DNA of 64,000 nt from Alphaproteobacteria bacterium (GTDB lineage Bacteria; Pseudomonadota; Alphaproteobacteria; SMXQ01): positions 26,839 to 90,838 of the forward strand of contig JAURLI010000049.1 of assembly GCA_030831315.1 (NCBI GenBank). Reading direction: 5' to 3'. Below are positions 18,948 to 27,544 of this stretch, piece by piece. Positions within the stretch are counted from its first letter, which is position 1, and each line of letters starts with the position of its first letter. The notes beneath the pieces were generated by a model, which saw only the letters and a list, made by a program, of their open reading frames with translations, was not told the DNA's origin and searched no databases. The position numbers and the translations under genes are program-made.

Positions 18948-19574
18948 TCATGCGCCGAGGCGGCTCTTGAGGGTCGCATAGGCTTGATTGATCAATTTTA
19001 ACCGCTCTTCCGCCTGCTTGTCGCCCCCATTGGCATCGGGATGGTGCAGTTTCACCAGTTCCTTGTAGCGCGCTTTCAGCCGGGCCACGGTCAGCGGCGG
19101 GACCAATTCCATCACATCGAGGGCCTGGCGCTCGGAATCCCCGGTTTCCTTGGCTTTGCGGCGCTGTGCCCGCTCCCTTGTCTTGGCGCGGACGGCCTCT
19201 TCGGCGGCGGCCTCGTCCTCGAAAAGGCCGAAACCGTCCTTGAAGCGCGCGAACCGGCTGCGGGCCACGCGCCCGCCGAGATGACCGAGAGGCCATGTCG
19301 GACGCCAGCCGACGATGTCCGCGCGGATCATCGCCTCGACCTCCTGGTCGGAGCGGCCGGCGCAGAAATTCCATCCCTTGTTGTATTCGCGAACATGATC
19401 GAGACAGAACCAGTAGTACTCGTTCACGTGTTCGGGCGATTTGGGCGCACGGAATTCGCCGGGCAGTGCGCAACCGACATGATTGCAACGCTGCTCGCTG
19501 GCGGCTTGTTCACTGGCCGCTTGCCGCAGGGTGGTTTCAATCCCCCCGACACGCCTTGGTCCGCGCTTGGACAT
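18948..19574 (-). CDS. J-domain protein upstream of cobS
   Basis: A 208-residue protein whose C-terminal 70 residues form a J domain with the HPD tripeptide intact (KLHHPDANGGD), so it should stimulate an Hsp70 such as DnaK. The N-terminal part carries spaced cysteines and histidines (CNHVGC, then WFCLDH and NFC) that could bind a metal. No G/F-rich or classical DnaJ zinc region is present. Its constant place next to cobS/cobT suggests a role in assembling or recycling the chelatase motor, which is inference. Confidence 0.85.
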   Translation of the reverse strand: MSKRGPRRVGGIETTLRQAASEQAASEQRCNHVGCALPGEFRAPKSPEHVNEYYWFCLDHVREYNKGWNFCAGRSDQEVEAMIRADIVGWRPTWPLGHLGGRVARSRFARFKDGFGLFEDEAAAEEAVRAKTRERAQRRKAKETGDSERQALDVMELVPPLTVARLKARYKELVKLHHPDANGGDKQAEERLKLINQAYATLKSRLGA

Positions 19575-19628
19575 CCGCCAAATATGGTGGTTTCCGTGTG
19601 CCCGTGCAAGCCGCGCAAATGCTCGCGT

Positions 19629-20549
19629 TCAGCCCTTCGCCCGCGTCGCGGTCTCGGCGGAAATCGCGGCAAGGCCGGCAAGGATCAGCGCGAAGCCGAC
19701 GATGTTCGTCGTGCCGATGGCCTCGTTGAGAACGACCATCGAACTGAGAGCGCCGACCACCGGCACGGCGAGGCTCGCCATCGCCGTGGTGATGGCGGGA
19801 AGCGCGCGCGTCACGGTGGTCCATGCCCAGAGCGTAAAGGCGGTGGCGAGCGGGCCGTTGTAGGCGAGTGTCAGCCACAGGTTCGCACTCGGCCGCAGCG
19901 CCAGCGGATCTTCCCACACGAAGGCAAGAACGGCGACGGGCAGGGTGCCGATGATCATCTGCCAGGGCGCGAGTTGCAGGGGTGTCAGCGCGAAGCGATG
20001 GGTCTTGATGTGGACGATGGTGATGGCCCAGAGGAACGCCGCACCGAGCAGCATGGCGTTGCCTGCCAGCGCTGCCTCGTTGCGCCAGTCAAAACCGAAG
20101 GGATTGAACAGGGTGACGATCCCGCCGAGGCCGAGTGCCAGTCCAGCCGCCTTTGCCTTCGTCAGCCGTTCATCCAGAAAGATCGCGGCGATGGGCGTGA
20201 CCCAGATCAGGGTCGTGTAGCAGAGAATGACCGAGCGCCCGGCATCGACCCGCGCCAGTCCGAGATTGATCAGGGCCATGAAGGCGGCGAGCTGCAGCAG
20301 TGCGACCGACAGAACCACGGGCATGTCGGCGCGGCCGGGCAGACGCAGGCGGCCGGTCGCGGCGAGCAGTGCGAAAAGGCAGATCGCCCCCATGGCGAGA
20401 CGGGCGAAGGCGAAAGTCAGGGGTTCGATCTCGCGCAGCGCGATCTTCATGATCGGCCAGTTGCAGCCCCACACGACGATGACCGCGCCCATGAGGGCAA
20501 GCGCCGCGCGCGGGCGCAGGGATACAGGGGATGGTGGTGGCTTCATCAT
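19629..20549 (-). CDS. EamA/DMT family transporter
   Basis: A 306-residue drug/metabolite transporter with ten hydrophobic segments and two EamA repeats. The first repeat has VVWGCNWPIMKIALREIEPLTFAFAR and the second WAITIVHIKTHRFALTP. Such proteins export amino acids or other metabolites; the substrate cannot be told. I start at the tandem ATG (20549) because residues further upstream are not hydrophobic and read into the region shared with divergent bolA. It precedes the J-domain gene by 54 bases on the same strand, so it sits at the head of the J-domain-cobS-cobT unit. Confidence 0.8.
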   Translation of the reverse strand: MMKPPPSPVSLRPRAALALMGAVIVVWGCNWPIMKIALREIEPLTFAFARLAMGAICLFALLAATGRLRLPGRADMPVVLSVALLQLAAFMALINLGLARVDAGRSVILCYTTLIWVTPIAAIFLDERLTKAKAAGLALGLGGIVTLFNPFGFDWRNEAALAGNAMLLGAAFLWAITIVHIKTHRFALTPLQLAPWQMIIGTLPVAVLAFVWEDPLALRPSANLWLTLAYNGPLATAFTLWAWTTVTRALPAITTAMASLAVPVVGALSSMVVLNEAIGTTNIVGFALILAGLAAISAETATRAKG

Positions 20550-20631
20550 TTCAGGGCAGCGACCGGGACGTGACGGGCAAAAGCGAATATCATGTTTCGA
20601 CCAAGGCAACATTCACGGATTTGAGAAGCAG

Positions 20632-20919
20632 ATGCCCCAAACCGCCCCCGACGGCCCCGTGGCCAGCGCCATCCGGGCCAAACTGACCGCAGCGTTTGCG
20701 CCCCAGCGGCTCGCCATCGTCGATGAATCCCGCTTGCATGCGGGCCATGCCGGTGCGCGCGAAGATGGTGAAAGTCATTTCCGGATCGAGATCGTTTCCG
20801 CAGCATTTCGCGGGCTCAGCCGCGTCGAGCGACACCGCCGCGTCAACGCGGTCCTGGCTGAGGAACTGGCGGGCCGGATTCACGCACTTTCCCTTGATGT
20901 GCGTGATCCGGACGCGTAA
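20632..20919 (+). CDS. BolA family protein
   Basis: A 95-residue BolA/IbaG-type protein, expected to pair with a monothiol glutaredoxin in Fe-S cluster handling. Signature residues include ESRLHAGH (the conserved histidine loop), SHFRIEIVSAAFRGLSRVERHRRVNAVL and a C-terminal IHALSLDV. It starts at ATG 20632 and is divergent from the EamA gene. In related genomes bolA and the J-domain/cobS genes are close neighbours; here the EamA gene lies between. An AT-rich gap follows. Confidence 0.9.
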   Translation: MPQTAPDGPVASAIRAKLTAAFAPQRLAIVDESRLHAGHAGAREDGESHFRIEIVSAAFRGLSRVERHRRVNAVLAEELAGRIHALSLDVRDPDA

Positions 20920-21206
20920 AGAGCGGAATATTTCAGGCGATAAATTGTATATTTCGATTCGTTAGGTATTGGTTTTGCAAAAAAAATATGGTTAACATCA
21001 AAATTCTCTTTTAAGTTGTATTCTATGCAGAAAGTTCTGTGGTTTGCTGGTGGAAGTTAGTATCATTCAAAAAAAGATTGGGGAAATTTGTCTGCCAGAC
21101 TTGTCTCGATGGGGTGTGGCGCCGCAAGTTTTCAAAAAAGACCGGATCTACCGGCGATTCCATGGCGGCAGATTTTCTTGCAGGCTAAAGTTGCGCAGGG
21201 GGCGCT
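20920..21206. other. AT-rich intergenic region between bolA and RHH gene
   Basis: About 290 bases, clearly richer in A and T than the rest of the window, with runs such as GCAAAAAAAATATGG and TTCAAAAAAAGATTGG. It contains a GTTAACCATAT motif on the minus strand (around 20985-20995), the same core as the CtrA-like half-site at 8941. I see no convincing gene, tRNA or terminator in it; it may hold promoters or a small RNA. Confidence 0.6.
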
Positions 21207-21512
21207 ATGCATATCTGTAAGAACGTGAATGTGGGAACACGCCGGACCAGCATCCGCCTCGAAGAGGAGATGTGGACGGCCGTCGATGAACTTTGCACCC
21301 GCGAGGGCATGACGATTCATGAACTCTGTTCCTTGATCGACAAGTTTCGCGGGGCCAACAGCCTGACGGCGGCGCTTCGGGTGTTTCTCGTGATGTATTA
21401 CCGTCTCGCGGCGACCGAGGCGGGCCACATCAGCGCCGGGCATGGCATCAGCGTCGGGGGACATGGCGCGGACCGCTGGCGTCCCCTGATCGCCCAGGTC
21501 TTTCAGAACTGA
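21207..21512 (+). CDS. Ribbon-helix-helix (RHH_4) DNA-binding protein
   Basis: A 101-residue protein with the alphaproteobacterial ribbon-helix-helix pattern: RRTSIRLEEEMWTAVDELC (strand and first helix), then EGMTIHELCSLIDKF and SLTAALRVFLVMYYR. Proteins of this family are small putative transcriptional regulators whose targets are mostly unknown. A glycine/histidine-rich tail follows. It lies alone downstream of the AT-rich gap and convergent with the DUF2889 gene 19 bases away, so it may act on its own AT-rich promoter. Confidence 0.8.
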   Translation: MHICKNVNVGTRRTSIRLEEEMWTAVDELCTREGMTIHELCSLIDKFRGANSLTAALRVFLVMYYRLAATEAGHISAGHGISVGGHGADRWRPLIAQVFQN

Positions 21513-21531
21513 TCTTTCCGCGAATCCGGCT

Positions 21532-22098
21532 TTAGCCTTCGCGCTTCGGGCCGGTGTAGTGTTCAGGCCAGCGCTGCCGCACCACCTCGCCGTCGGCGGC
21601 GAGGGCGTGACAGGTGTCGATGCGCGGCGGCTTTTTCCCTGACGCTTCTTCGCTTCCATGGCGCTGCCGGGCCCGCGTCGGCCCCATGGTCTGATAGGCG
21701 ATGGTGCCGATGGGGCCGAGCATCTCGACCAGGTGCACGCAGCCGCGCACGCCGCCCAGCAGTTCCCGCACCCTCAGATTCCAGCCCGGTTTGATGCGCT
21801 CGCCGATCAGCACCTTGTAGGCGGGGGTGATGTCGGCGCAGGTGTGATGCGGTCCGGCATCCAGTGCGGCATCGACGTCGCGTACGGTCATCGTGTCATC
21901 GACCGTGAGCCGCAGGCGCATATTGTGAACAGCAGTGCCGGCCGTGACCTGGCCCCGCCACATGTTGTGAAAGTCATAGTCCTTGGTATCGACGAGATGG
22001 CCTTCGATATCGAACAGGCCGTCCTCGCGCTCGAAACCCTCGAGGGTAATGACGCGCTTGTGCAGGCGTTTGCGGGCGACGGGCGGGCTGAGAGGCAT
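21532..22098 (-). CDS. DUF2889 family protein
   Basis: A 188-residue protein of the DUF2889 family, function unknown. The family pattern is seen in KRVITLEGFEREDGLFDIEGHLVDTKDYDF near residue 13, where the family starts with an R-x-I-x-x-E/G-F-x-R-D-D-G-L-x-D-I-E core. A histidine-rich motif (PHHTCADITPAY) and a C-terminal cysteine (DTCHAL) are further conserved-looking points. No signal peptide or membrane helix is visible. It stands alone, 89 bases from the CNNM gene on the same strand. Confidence 0.8.
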   Translation of the reverse strand: MPLSPPVARKRLHKRVITLEGFEREDGLFDIEGHLVDTKDYDFHNMWRGQVTAGTAVHNMRLRLTVDDTMTVRDVDAALDAGPHHTCADITPAYKVLIGERIKPGWNLRVRELLGGVRGCVHLVEMLGPIGTIAYQTMGPTRARQRHGSEEASGKKPPRIDTCHALAADGEVVRQRWPEHYTGPKREG

Positions 22099-22187
22099 GG
22101 CGAATACCTGACCTGTGATCGGGGCGTGGCGAATGATAAAGCCGCGGGGCCGTGGCGCACAACCCGCGAGGGCACGCGATGGGCGGC

Positions 22188-23462
22188 CTAGGCGGCCTTG
22201 CCGGGAGGGATGATCTGCACCGCGGTCAGGCGATTGCCTTTGCGCCCGAGAACCTGAAAGCGGAAATCGTAGAACGTAAAGACCTGGCCCGGATCGGGAA
22301 TCTGGCGCGATTCGTGAAGCACCAGCCCCGCGATTGTGGCGGCGCCCTCATCGGGAAGACCCCAGTCGAAGCGGCGGTTGAGGTCGCGGATAGTCACGTC
22401 GCCGTCGGCGATGATCGACCCGTCGCGTTGGGGCCTTATGCCGCGTCTCGGCACATCGGTTTCATCCGATATTTCGCCGACGATTTCCTCAAGGATGTCT
22501 TCAAGGGTGACGATGCCGAGCAGATCGCCGTATTCATCCACCACCAGGGCGAAATGCTCGCCGCGCCGGCGAAAGGATTGCAGCTGGGACAAAAGGTCCG
22601 TGGTTTCAGGTATGAACCATGGCTCCGATGCCAGTGCCGCGACGTCGAGGTTCGACGTGTCTCCCCTGCGTTCCTCGACCGCCTTCAGAAGGGCTTTCGC
22701 GTGCAGGACGCCGATGATGTTTTCCGGTTTGTCGCGCCACAGCGGGATGCGGGTATAGGGGCTTGCCACGACCTCGCGCACGATTTCAGCAGGCGGCAGC
22801 GATGCATCCACCGTCGCGACGCTGGAGCGGTGGCGCATCACCTCTCCGACCTCGACGTCGCCGAGATCGAGGATGGAATGCAGCATGATGCGCTCGCGCC
22901 GGGTTTCCTGCTCCTCGCCGCCCTTGTGCAGTTCGATCGCGCCGCGCAGTTCCTCTTCCGTCTGTGCCCCCTGGCCGGAGGTCTCGCTCACGCGCAAGAT
23001 TCGCAAGAGGATGCGCACGATGACGGTCACTGCGCGCGCCAGCGGCGCGAACAGGATGAGGATCAGCCGGACCGTCGGTGCCACTGCAATGGACATGCGG
23101 TCGGCATGGCTGATGGCATAGGTCTTGGGCAGTACTTCCGAGAAAATGACGACCAGCGCGGTCATGGCGAGCGTCGCGTAGGCGAGGCCGGCTTCGCCGA
23201 AAATGCTCGTCAGGGTATGGGTTGCGAGAACCGAGGCCAGAATATTGACGAGGTTGTTGCCGATCAGGATCGAGCCCAGCAACCGCTCCTTGTCCCGGCG
23301 CAGGCGGTTGACCAGGCCGGCGCGCGCGTCCCCGGAAATCTCGCGCTGGTGCATGAGCGGCCGGGACGCCGCGGTCAGGGCCGTTTCGGCGCCGGAAAAG
23401 AACGCCGAAAACGCGAGCAGCAGCACGACAATGGCGAGGAGGGCGATGCTCAGCGTGTCCAT
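22188..23462 (-). CDS. CNNM/CorC-type transporter (DUF21, CBS pair, CorC_HlyC)
   Basis: A 424-residue inner-membrane protein of the hemolysin-C/CorB/CNNM family, linked to magnesium or divalent-cation extrusion. The N-terminal DUF21 domain has SAFFSGAETALTAASR and GNNLVNILASVLAT, with three to four hydrophobic helices. A tandem CBS domain follows (RHRSSVATVDASL onward, about residues 205-330), then a CorC_HlyC domain (about 345-420). It starts one base after the aroB stop on the same strand, so it is tightly coupled to aroB. The aroK-aroB-CNNM order is common in alphaproteobacteria. Confidence 0.9.
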   Translation of the reverse strand: MDTLSIALLAIVVLLLAFSAFFSGAETALTAASRPLMHQREISGDARAGLVNRLRRDKERLLGSILIGNNLVNILASVLATHTLTSIFGEAGLAYATLAMTALVVIFSEVLPKTYAISHADRMSIAVAPTVRLILILFAPLARAVTVIVRILLRILRVSETSGQGAQTEEELRGAIELHKGGEEQETRRERIMLHSILDLGDVEVGEVMRHRSSVATVDASLPPAEIVREVVASPYTRIPLWRDKPENIIGVLHAKALLKAVEERRGDTSNLDVAALASEPWFIPETTDLLSQLQSFRRRGEHFALVVDEYGDLLGIVTLEDILEEIVGEISDETDVPRRGIRPQRDGSIIADGDVTIRDLNRRFDWGLPDEGAATIAGLVLHESRQIPDPGQVFTFYDFRFQVLGRKGNRLTAVQIIPPGKAA

Positions 23463-23463
23463 G

Positions 23464-24579
23464 TTACGCCAGCCGTTCCATCAGAAGCTTGCGCACCGCA
23501 TCGGGCGGCACATCGCGCGCGATAATGCCTTGGCCGATCTCGTTGGCGAGAATGAAGGTGATCTTGCCGCCATGCACCTTCTTGTCTTTCTGCATGTGCG
23601 CGATCAGGCGGTCGGCGTCGAAGCCGTAACCCGCCGGTCCTGAGGGCAGGCCCACCGCGTCCAGGTGGCGGGCGAGCCGCGCCGCGCGGCCTTCCGGACA
23701 AAGGCCCAGCCGTTCGGAAAGCTCAAGCGCCAGCACCATGCCGATGGCGACCGATTCGCCGTGCAGGAGCGTGTCGGAAAATCCCGTTTCCGCCTCCATG
23801 GCGTGGCCGAAGGTGTGCCCGAGGTTGAGCAGTGCCCGTTCGCCCTGTTCGCGTTCGTCCGTCGAGACGACATCGGCTTTCGCCTTGCAACTGACCGCGA
23901 CCGCTTCTTCACGCAGCGCCTCGTTGCCGCCGATCAGGTCGGAGCCGTTTTTCTCCAGCCACTGGAAGAAGCCGGCATCGCGGATGACGCCGTATTTCAC
24001 CACTTCCGCATAGCCTGCCAGGAGTTCGCGGGTGGGCAGCGTGGCCAGTGCGCCGATATCGGCCAGAACCATGCGTGGCTGGTAGAAGGCGCCGACGAGA
24101 TTCTTGCCCTGGCGCGTGTTGATGCCGGTCTTGCCGCCGACGGAACTGTCCACCTGGGCGAGCAGGGTGGTCGGGATCTGCACAAAATCTATGCCGCGCA
24201 GCGCGATCGCCGCAGTAAAGCCGGTCAGGTCGCCGATCACGCCGCCGCCGAACGCCACCAGCATGGAGCCGCGTTCGATGCCGCCACCCAGAATGTCGTC
24301 GAGCAGGCGTTCGAGGTGGGCGAAGTCCTTGGTGTGTTCGCCCGGTTCCATCACGATCGTGCGATGAGCGATGCAGGATGCGTCGAGCGACGCTTCGAGC
24401 GTGGTGAGGTGAAGGGAGGCGACATTGGCGTCGGTGACGATGATCACGCTGCGCCCGGCAGCGTGCTCGCCCAGCAGCGGCGCAAGCTGTTCTCCGGCCG
24501 TGGCGAGGACATCCTTGCCGATGCGGATCTCGTAGGAGCGGTCGCCGAGGGAAACTTCTATGGTGCTGTGCTTGCTCAT
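23464..24579 (-). CDS. aroB: 3-dehydroquinate synthase
   Basis: A 371-residue AroB, which converts DAHP to 3-dehydroquinate with NAD and a divalent metal (second step of the shikimate pathway). Family elements visible are GGGVIGDLTGF, QIPTTLLAQVDSSVGGKTGIN, the metal ligands in LNLGHTFGHAME, and HGESVAIGM. Its length matches the family. It lies between aroK (28 bases upstream) and the CNNM gene (1 base downstream), one operon. Confidence 0.97.
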   Translation of the reverse strand: MSKHSTIEVSLGDRSYEIRIGKDVLATAGEQLAPLLGEHAAGRSVIIVTDANVASLHLTTLEASLDASCIAHRTIVMEPGEHTKDFAHLERLLDDILGGGIERGSMLVAFGGGVIGDLTGFTAAIALRGIDFVQIPTTLLAQVDSSVGGKTGINTRQGKNLVGAFYQPRMVLADIGALATLPTRELLAGYAEVVKYGVIRDAGFFQWLEKNGSDLIGGNEALREEAVAVSCKAKADVVSTDEREQGERALLNLGHTFGHAMEAETGFSDTLLHGESVAIGMVLALELSERLGLCPEGRAARLARHLDAVGLPSGPAGYGFDADRLIAHMQKDKKVHGGKITFILANEIGQGIIARDVPPDAVRKLLMERLA

Positions 24580-24607
24580 TGTCCTTAATGCCCTGTGGGG
24601 CGGGTGT

Positions 24608-25285
24608 TTATTTGCGTTTGCCGCTTGCCGTCCGGCGTCGCCGCAGCCCGTTCTTTCGGGACTTGCCGCGGGCCGCCTTTTTGGGGCGCACCGAAAGCGG
24701 CCCGTTGCCGAGATGCGCCTCGAGCGCCGACACGATACTGTCGGCCACGGTTTCGGCAGGCGCCTCCCCGGTTTCGACCGTCAGGTCGGCCTCCGCATAG
24801 ACAGGGTAGCGCTGGTCGATCAGTCTGGCGAGAATCTCTCGCGGGTCGCCCTTTTTCAGCAGGGGCCGCCCGCCGCGCCGCGCCGTGCGTCCAACCAGCG
24901 TTTCCAGGTCCGCCTTGAGCCAGACAGAGATACCGCGTTCGCGGATGGCGGCGCGTGTCGCCGCATCCATGAAGGCCCCGCCACCGGTGGCGATGACCGC
25001 AGGCTCGCCAGTCAGCAGCCGGGCGATGACGCGCCTTTCGCCGGAGCGGAAGATGGCCTCGCCCTCATGGGTGAAGATTTCCTCGATCGTCGCGCCCGCG
25101 GCGCGCTCGATCTCGGCATCGGCGTCGAGGAAGGCGAGGCCCAGCCGCTCCGCGAGCAGCCGGCCGACCGAGCTCTTGCCCGCACCCATCAGCCCGACCA
25201 GAACGATTGACCGCGTAAGGTGGCCTGCCGGGCCGGCCTCGGTATTCTCGGATGTCTGTGGATTTTCGGCGGATTGGGTGGGCAT
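24608..25285 (-). CDS. aroK: Shikimate kinase
   Basis: A 225-residue shikimate kinase, which phosphorylates shikimate at the 3-OH using ATP. The P-loop is GLMGAGKSSVGR (about 32-43), and the substrate site shows DADAEIE, IFRSGERR and VIATGGGAFMD. The protein is longer than the usual 170-180 residues because of a polar N-terminal extension of about 25 residues and a basic C-terminal tail rich in K and R. It is the first gene of the aroK-aroB-CNNM operon. Confidence 0.94.
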   Translation of the reverse strand: MPTQSAENPQTSENTEAGPAGHLTRSIVLVGLMGAGKSSVGRLLAERLGLAFLDADAEIERAAGATIEEIFTHEGEAIFRSGERRVIARLLTGEPAVIATGGGAFMDAATRAAIRERGISVWLKADLETLVGRTARRGGRPLLKKGDPREILARLIDQRYPVYAEADLTVETGEAPAETVADSIVSALEAHLGNGPLSVRPKKAARGKSRKNGLRRRRTASGKRK

Positions 25286-25511
25286 GTCCTTGTTTCCCGG
25301 GCCTTCCGGCTGTTTCCGCCGGGGCAGGCGCCTGTGGCTGCCACAAAGTAGCCATAGTGGAATTTTAGTGTAAACATAATAAGATGCACGTCGTCATCGG
25401 GCTACCGATGGTGAAATCCCTGATGGCCTGTGAGTTATGTCTGCATCCTGCGGACGCTGCACTCGCAGGCCCGCAATAGACAGAAGACGGACGCTTCCGC
25501 GCGACAGCTCG
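25286..25511. other. Divergent gap upstream of aroK and the small membrane gene
   Basis: 226 bases. It includes an inverted repeat GTGGC-T-GCCAC (around 25332-25342) and an AT-rich patch (25359-25383) that could carry promoters in either direction. I could not pick clear -35/-10 pairs. No gene seen. Confidence 0.4.
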
Positions 25512-25652
25512 ATGAATATGATTTCCCGTATCGTTCTCGTTGTCCTGGCCCTTGTGATCATTGGCGGGGCTGTGTTTCTCGCGAGCTGGGATATCCCCGC
25601 GCCGTCGGCGCCGGTGGAAAAGGCGATTCCGAATGACCGTATCTTCCGCTAG
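25512..25652 (+). CDS. Small single-helix membrane protein
   Basis: A 46-residue ORF: a start MNMISRIVLVVLALVIIGG, one hydrophobic helix of about 20 residues, then a short periplasmic tail rich in proline with VEKAIPNDRIFR. I recall similar tiny proteins (ending in VEK-IP-DR-F) in Rhodospirillales genomes but know no function. Its last 20 bases overlap the start of the next gene, which suggests translational coupling and a shared role. Confidence 0.65.
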   Translation: MNMISRIVLVVLALVIIGGAVFLASWDIPAPSAPVEKAIPNDRIFR

Positions 25653-27507
25653 GCGGCCTGCAATGGCCGCCTTGAAGATGCCGCGCACGCTCGCCGTGGC
25701 GACGGCCGTCCTGCTGGCGGCGGTGCCCGCCTGGGCGCAGGACCGTCCGGTGACCCTTACGGCGCCCCAGCCCCTCGGCGCTCCTGCGGCTGCGACACCT
25801 TCCGCCGACGCGTCCTCCAAGCCCGTCGAGGCAGCGCCCGGTATCAAGATCGACAAGCTCGAAGAGCTTGACCCGAATTCGGTGGGCCTGCTCGATGTGG
25901 GCGCCGGTGGCTTTGGCATAGGCATGTGGAAAGGGACGCCGCGCGCGCTGGTGGAAACCCTGCTGCCGGCCCTTCCCGGTGCGCCGCAATCTCCGGTGGG
26001 TCGCAGCCTTTATCGCCGGCTTCTGCTTAGTGCGGCCGAAGCGCCTGCGGGCGAAGGGGCGAAGGATCGCCCCAGTCTCGTCGCCATGCGCATCGGCCGG
26101 CTGCTTGCCCAGGGCGACGTCGCTTCGGCGCAAAACCTGCTGCGGGTCGTACCCCAGCGTCACGACGATCCGGCGATTGGGCGCGCACGCGCCGAAGTCG
26201 CCTTCCTGATGAACGATAATGCCGGGGCCTGCGCCGAAGTGCGCGCGCGGCTCGGCCAGAACGACACCACCCTCTGGCGCAAGGCCCACGTCTTTTGCCA
26301 GTTGCTGGCGGGCGATGTGCCAGGGGCGAATATCGGCATGGGTCTGCTGCAGGAACAGGGAATCGAGGATGCGCCGTTCTTCGGTCTCGCCCGCATGCTG
26401 GCGGGTGACAAGGGCGTCGCCGTCAACGGCCTCGAAAAGCCCGAACCCCTGCACATCGCGATGATGCGCGCGGCCAAGGTCCAGATTCCGCCCGCCGTTG
26501 TCGTCGAAAGCGGCGCTGCGGTCCTGCGGTCGGTGGCGCTCAGTCCCAATGCCGATCTCGATACCCGTCTTGCCGCGGCCGAGCAGGCGGAAATGCGCGG
26601 TGCCTTCGAGGCCGAGGCCCTGCGCCAGCTGTATCTCTCGGTCAATTTCACCCCGGCCGAATTGTCCGGCGCCTTGAGCGCCGCTGAAAAACTCTCCGGC
26701 CCGCGTGCCCGTGCGCTGCTCTACCGTGCCGCCCGCGGGCAGTCGGTCGCTTCGGCCCAGGCCGAAATCCTCGCCCGCGCCTTTGCCTTGGCGCGCAAGG
26801 ACGGCCGCCTCCCGGTCGCCATGCGCGTCATGATGCCGATTCTGTCGGCGATTGAGCCCGGCGAGGACCTCGCCTGGTTCGCCGCCGATGCGGGCAGTGC
26901 CATTTATGCCCTGGGCGAGCCGGCGGCGGCGGCGAAGTGGTTTGCCCTCGCCATGGCGAAGCCCGATACGGCGGCGAAGGCGAAGGACGGTGCGGCAAAG
27001 CTTCCCTCGGCGCAGGCGCTTTGGCCGATGGCCCAGCTCGCGTCGCTGCCCATCGCCGCCCCGGCCGATCCATCTGCGACGGACGGCGCGCCTCGCGAAC
27101 CGGTTCCTGCCCCCGCCCTCGACGCGCAGGCCTTTGAGCGCTGGTGGCAGGCCGCCAGCGTGCTCGGTAATGACGAACGTGGCCGCCGCGCCACTCGTAT
27201 CCTTGCGCTTGCTGAGGCGCTGGGTGCCAAGATTGACGATGGGTTCTGGGCTCGCTTGGTCACGGTTTCTGCCGTGCCGCAGGCGACATTGCCTTCGGCG
27301 GGGCTGATGAACGGCCTGAAGCGGGCGGCAGCAGCCGGACGCATCGGCGAAACGGTTCTGCTGGCATTGTCGGCGCTCGGCGCCGATCATCCGGCAAAGA
27401 CGGATATCCGGGTTCTCGCGCCGGTGGTGCGCGCACTCAGGGAAGCGGGTCTTCAAGAGCCTGCACGCAGGTTAGCGGTCGAATCAGTGTTCGAAGATCA
27501 GGGCTGA
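25633..27507 (+). CDS. Exported hypothetical protein, helical repeats
   Basis: A 624-residue protein with an N-terminal signal peptide (hydrophobic TLAVATAVLLAAVPAWAQD ending in an AxA-type cleavage site). The rest is alanine-rich and helical, reminiscent of TPR-like solenoids (repeated A-x2-A-x3-L patterns), with an N-terminal segment KLEELDPNSVGLLDVGAGGFG. No catalytic motif is seen. I use the ATG at 25633 inside the small-gene stop; an ATG at 25663 is possible. It lies just upstream of xerD (37 bases) on the same strand. Function unknown; a periplasmic or envelope scaffold is a guess. Confidence 0.75.
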   Translation: MTVSSARRPAMAALKMPRTLAVATAVLLAAVPAWAQDRPVTLTAPQPLGAPAAATPSADASSKPVEAAPGIKIDKLEELDPNSVGLLDVGAGGFGIGMWKGTPRALVETLLPALPGAPQSPVGRSLYRRLLLSAAEAPAGEGAKDRPSLVAMRIGRLLAQGDVASAQNLLRVVPQRHDDPAIGRARAEVAFLMNDNAGACAEVRARLGQNDTTLWRKAHVFCQLLAGDVPGANIGMGLLQEQGIEDAPFFGLARMLAGDKGVAVNGLEKPEPLHIAMMRAAKVQIPPAVVVESGAAVLRSVALSPNADLDTRLAAAEQAEMRGAFEAEALRQLYLSVNFTPAELSGALSAAEKLSGPRARALLYRAARGQSVASAQAEILARAFALARKDGRLPVAMRVMMPILSAIEPGEDLAWFAADAGSAIYALGEPAAAAKWFALAMAKPDTAAKAKDGAAKLPSAQALWPMAQLASLPIAAPADPSATDGAPREPVPAPALDAQAFERWWQAASVLGNDERGRRATRILALAEALGAKIDDGFWARLVTVSAVPQATLPSAGLMNGLKRAAAAGRIGETVLLALSALGADHPAKTDIRVLAPVVRALREAGLQEPARRLAVESVFEDQG

Positions 27508-27544
27508 TTGGAGCGTGGCCGCCAGCAATGCGGCCGTGATTTAA

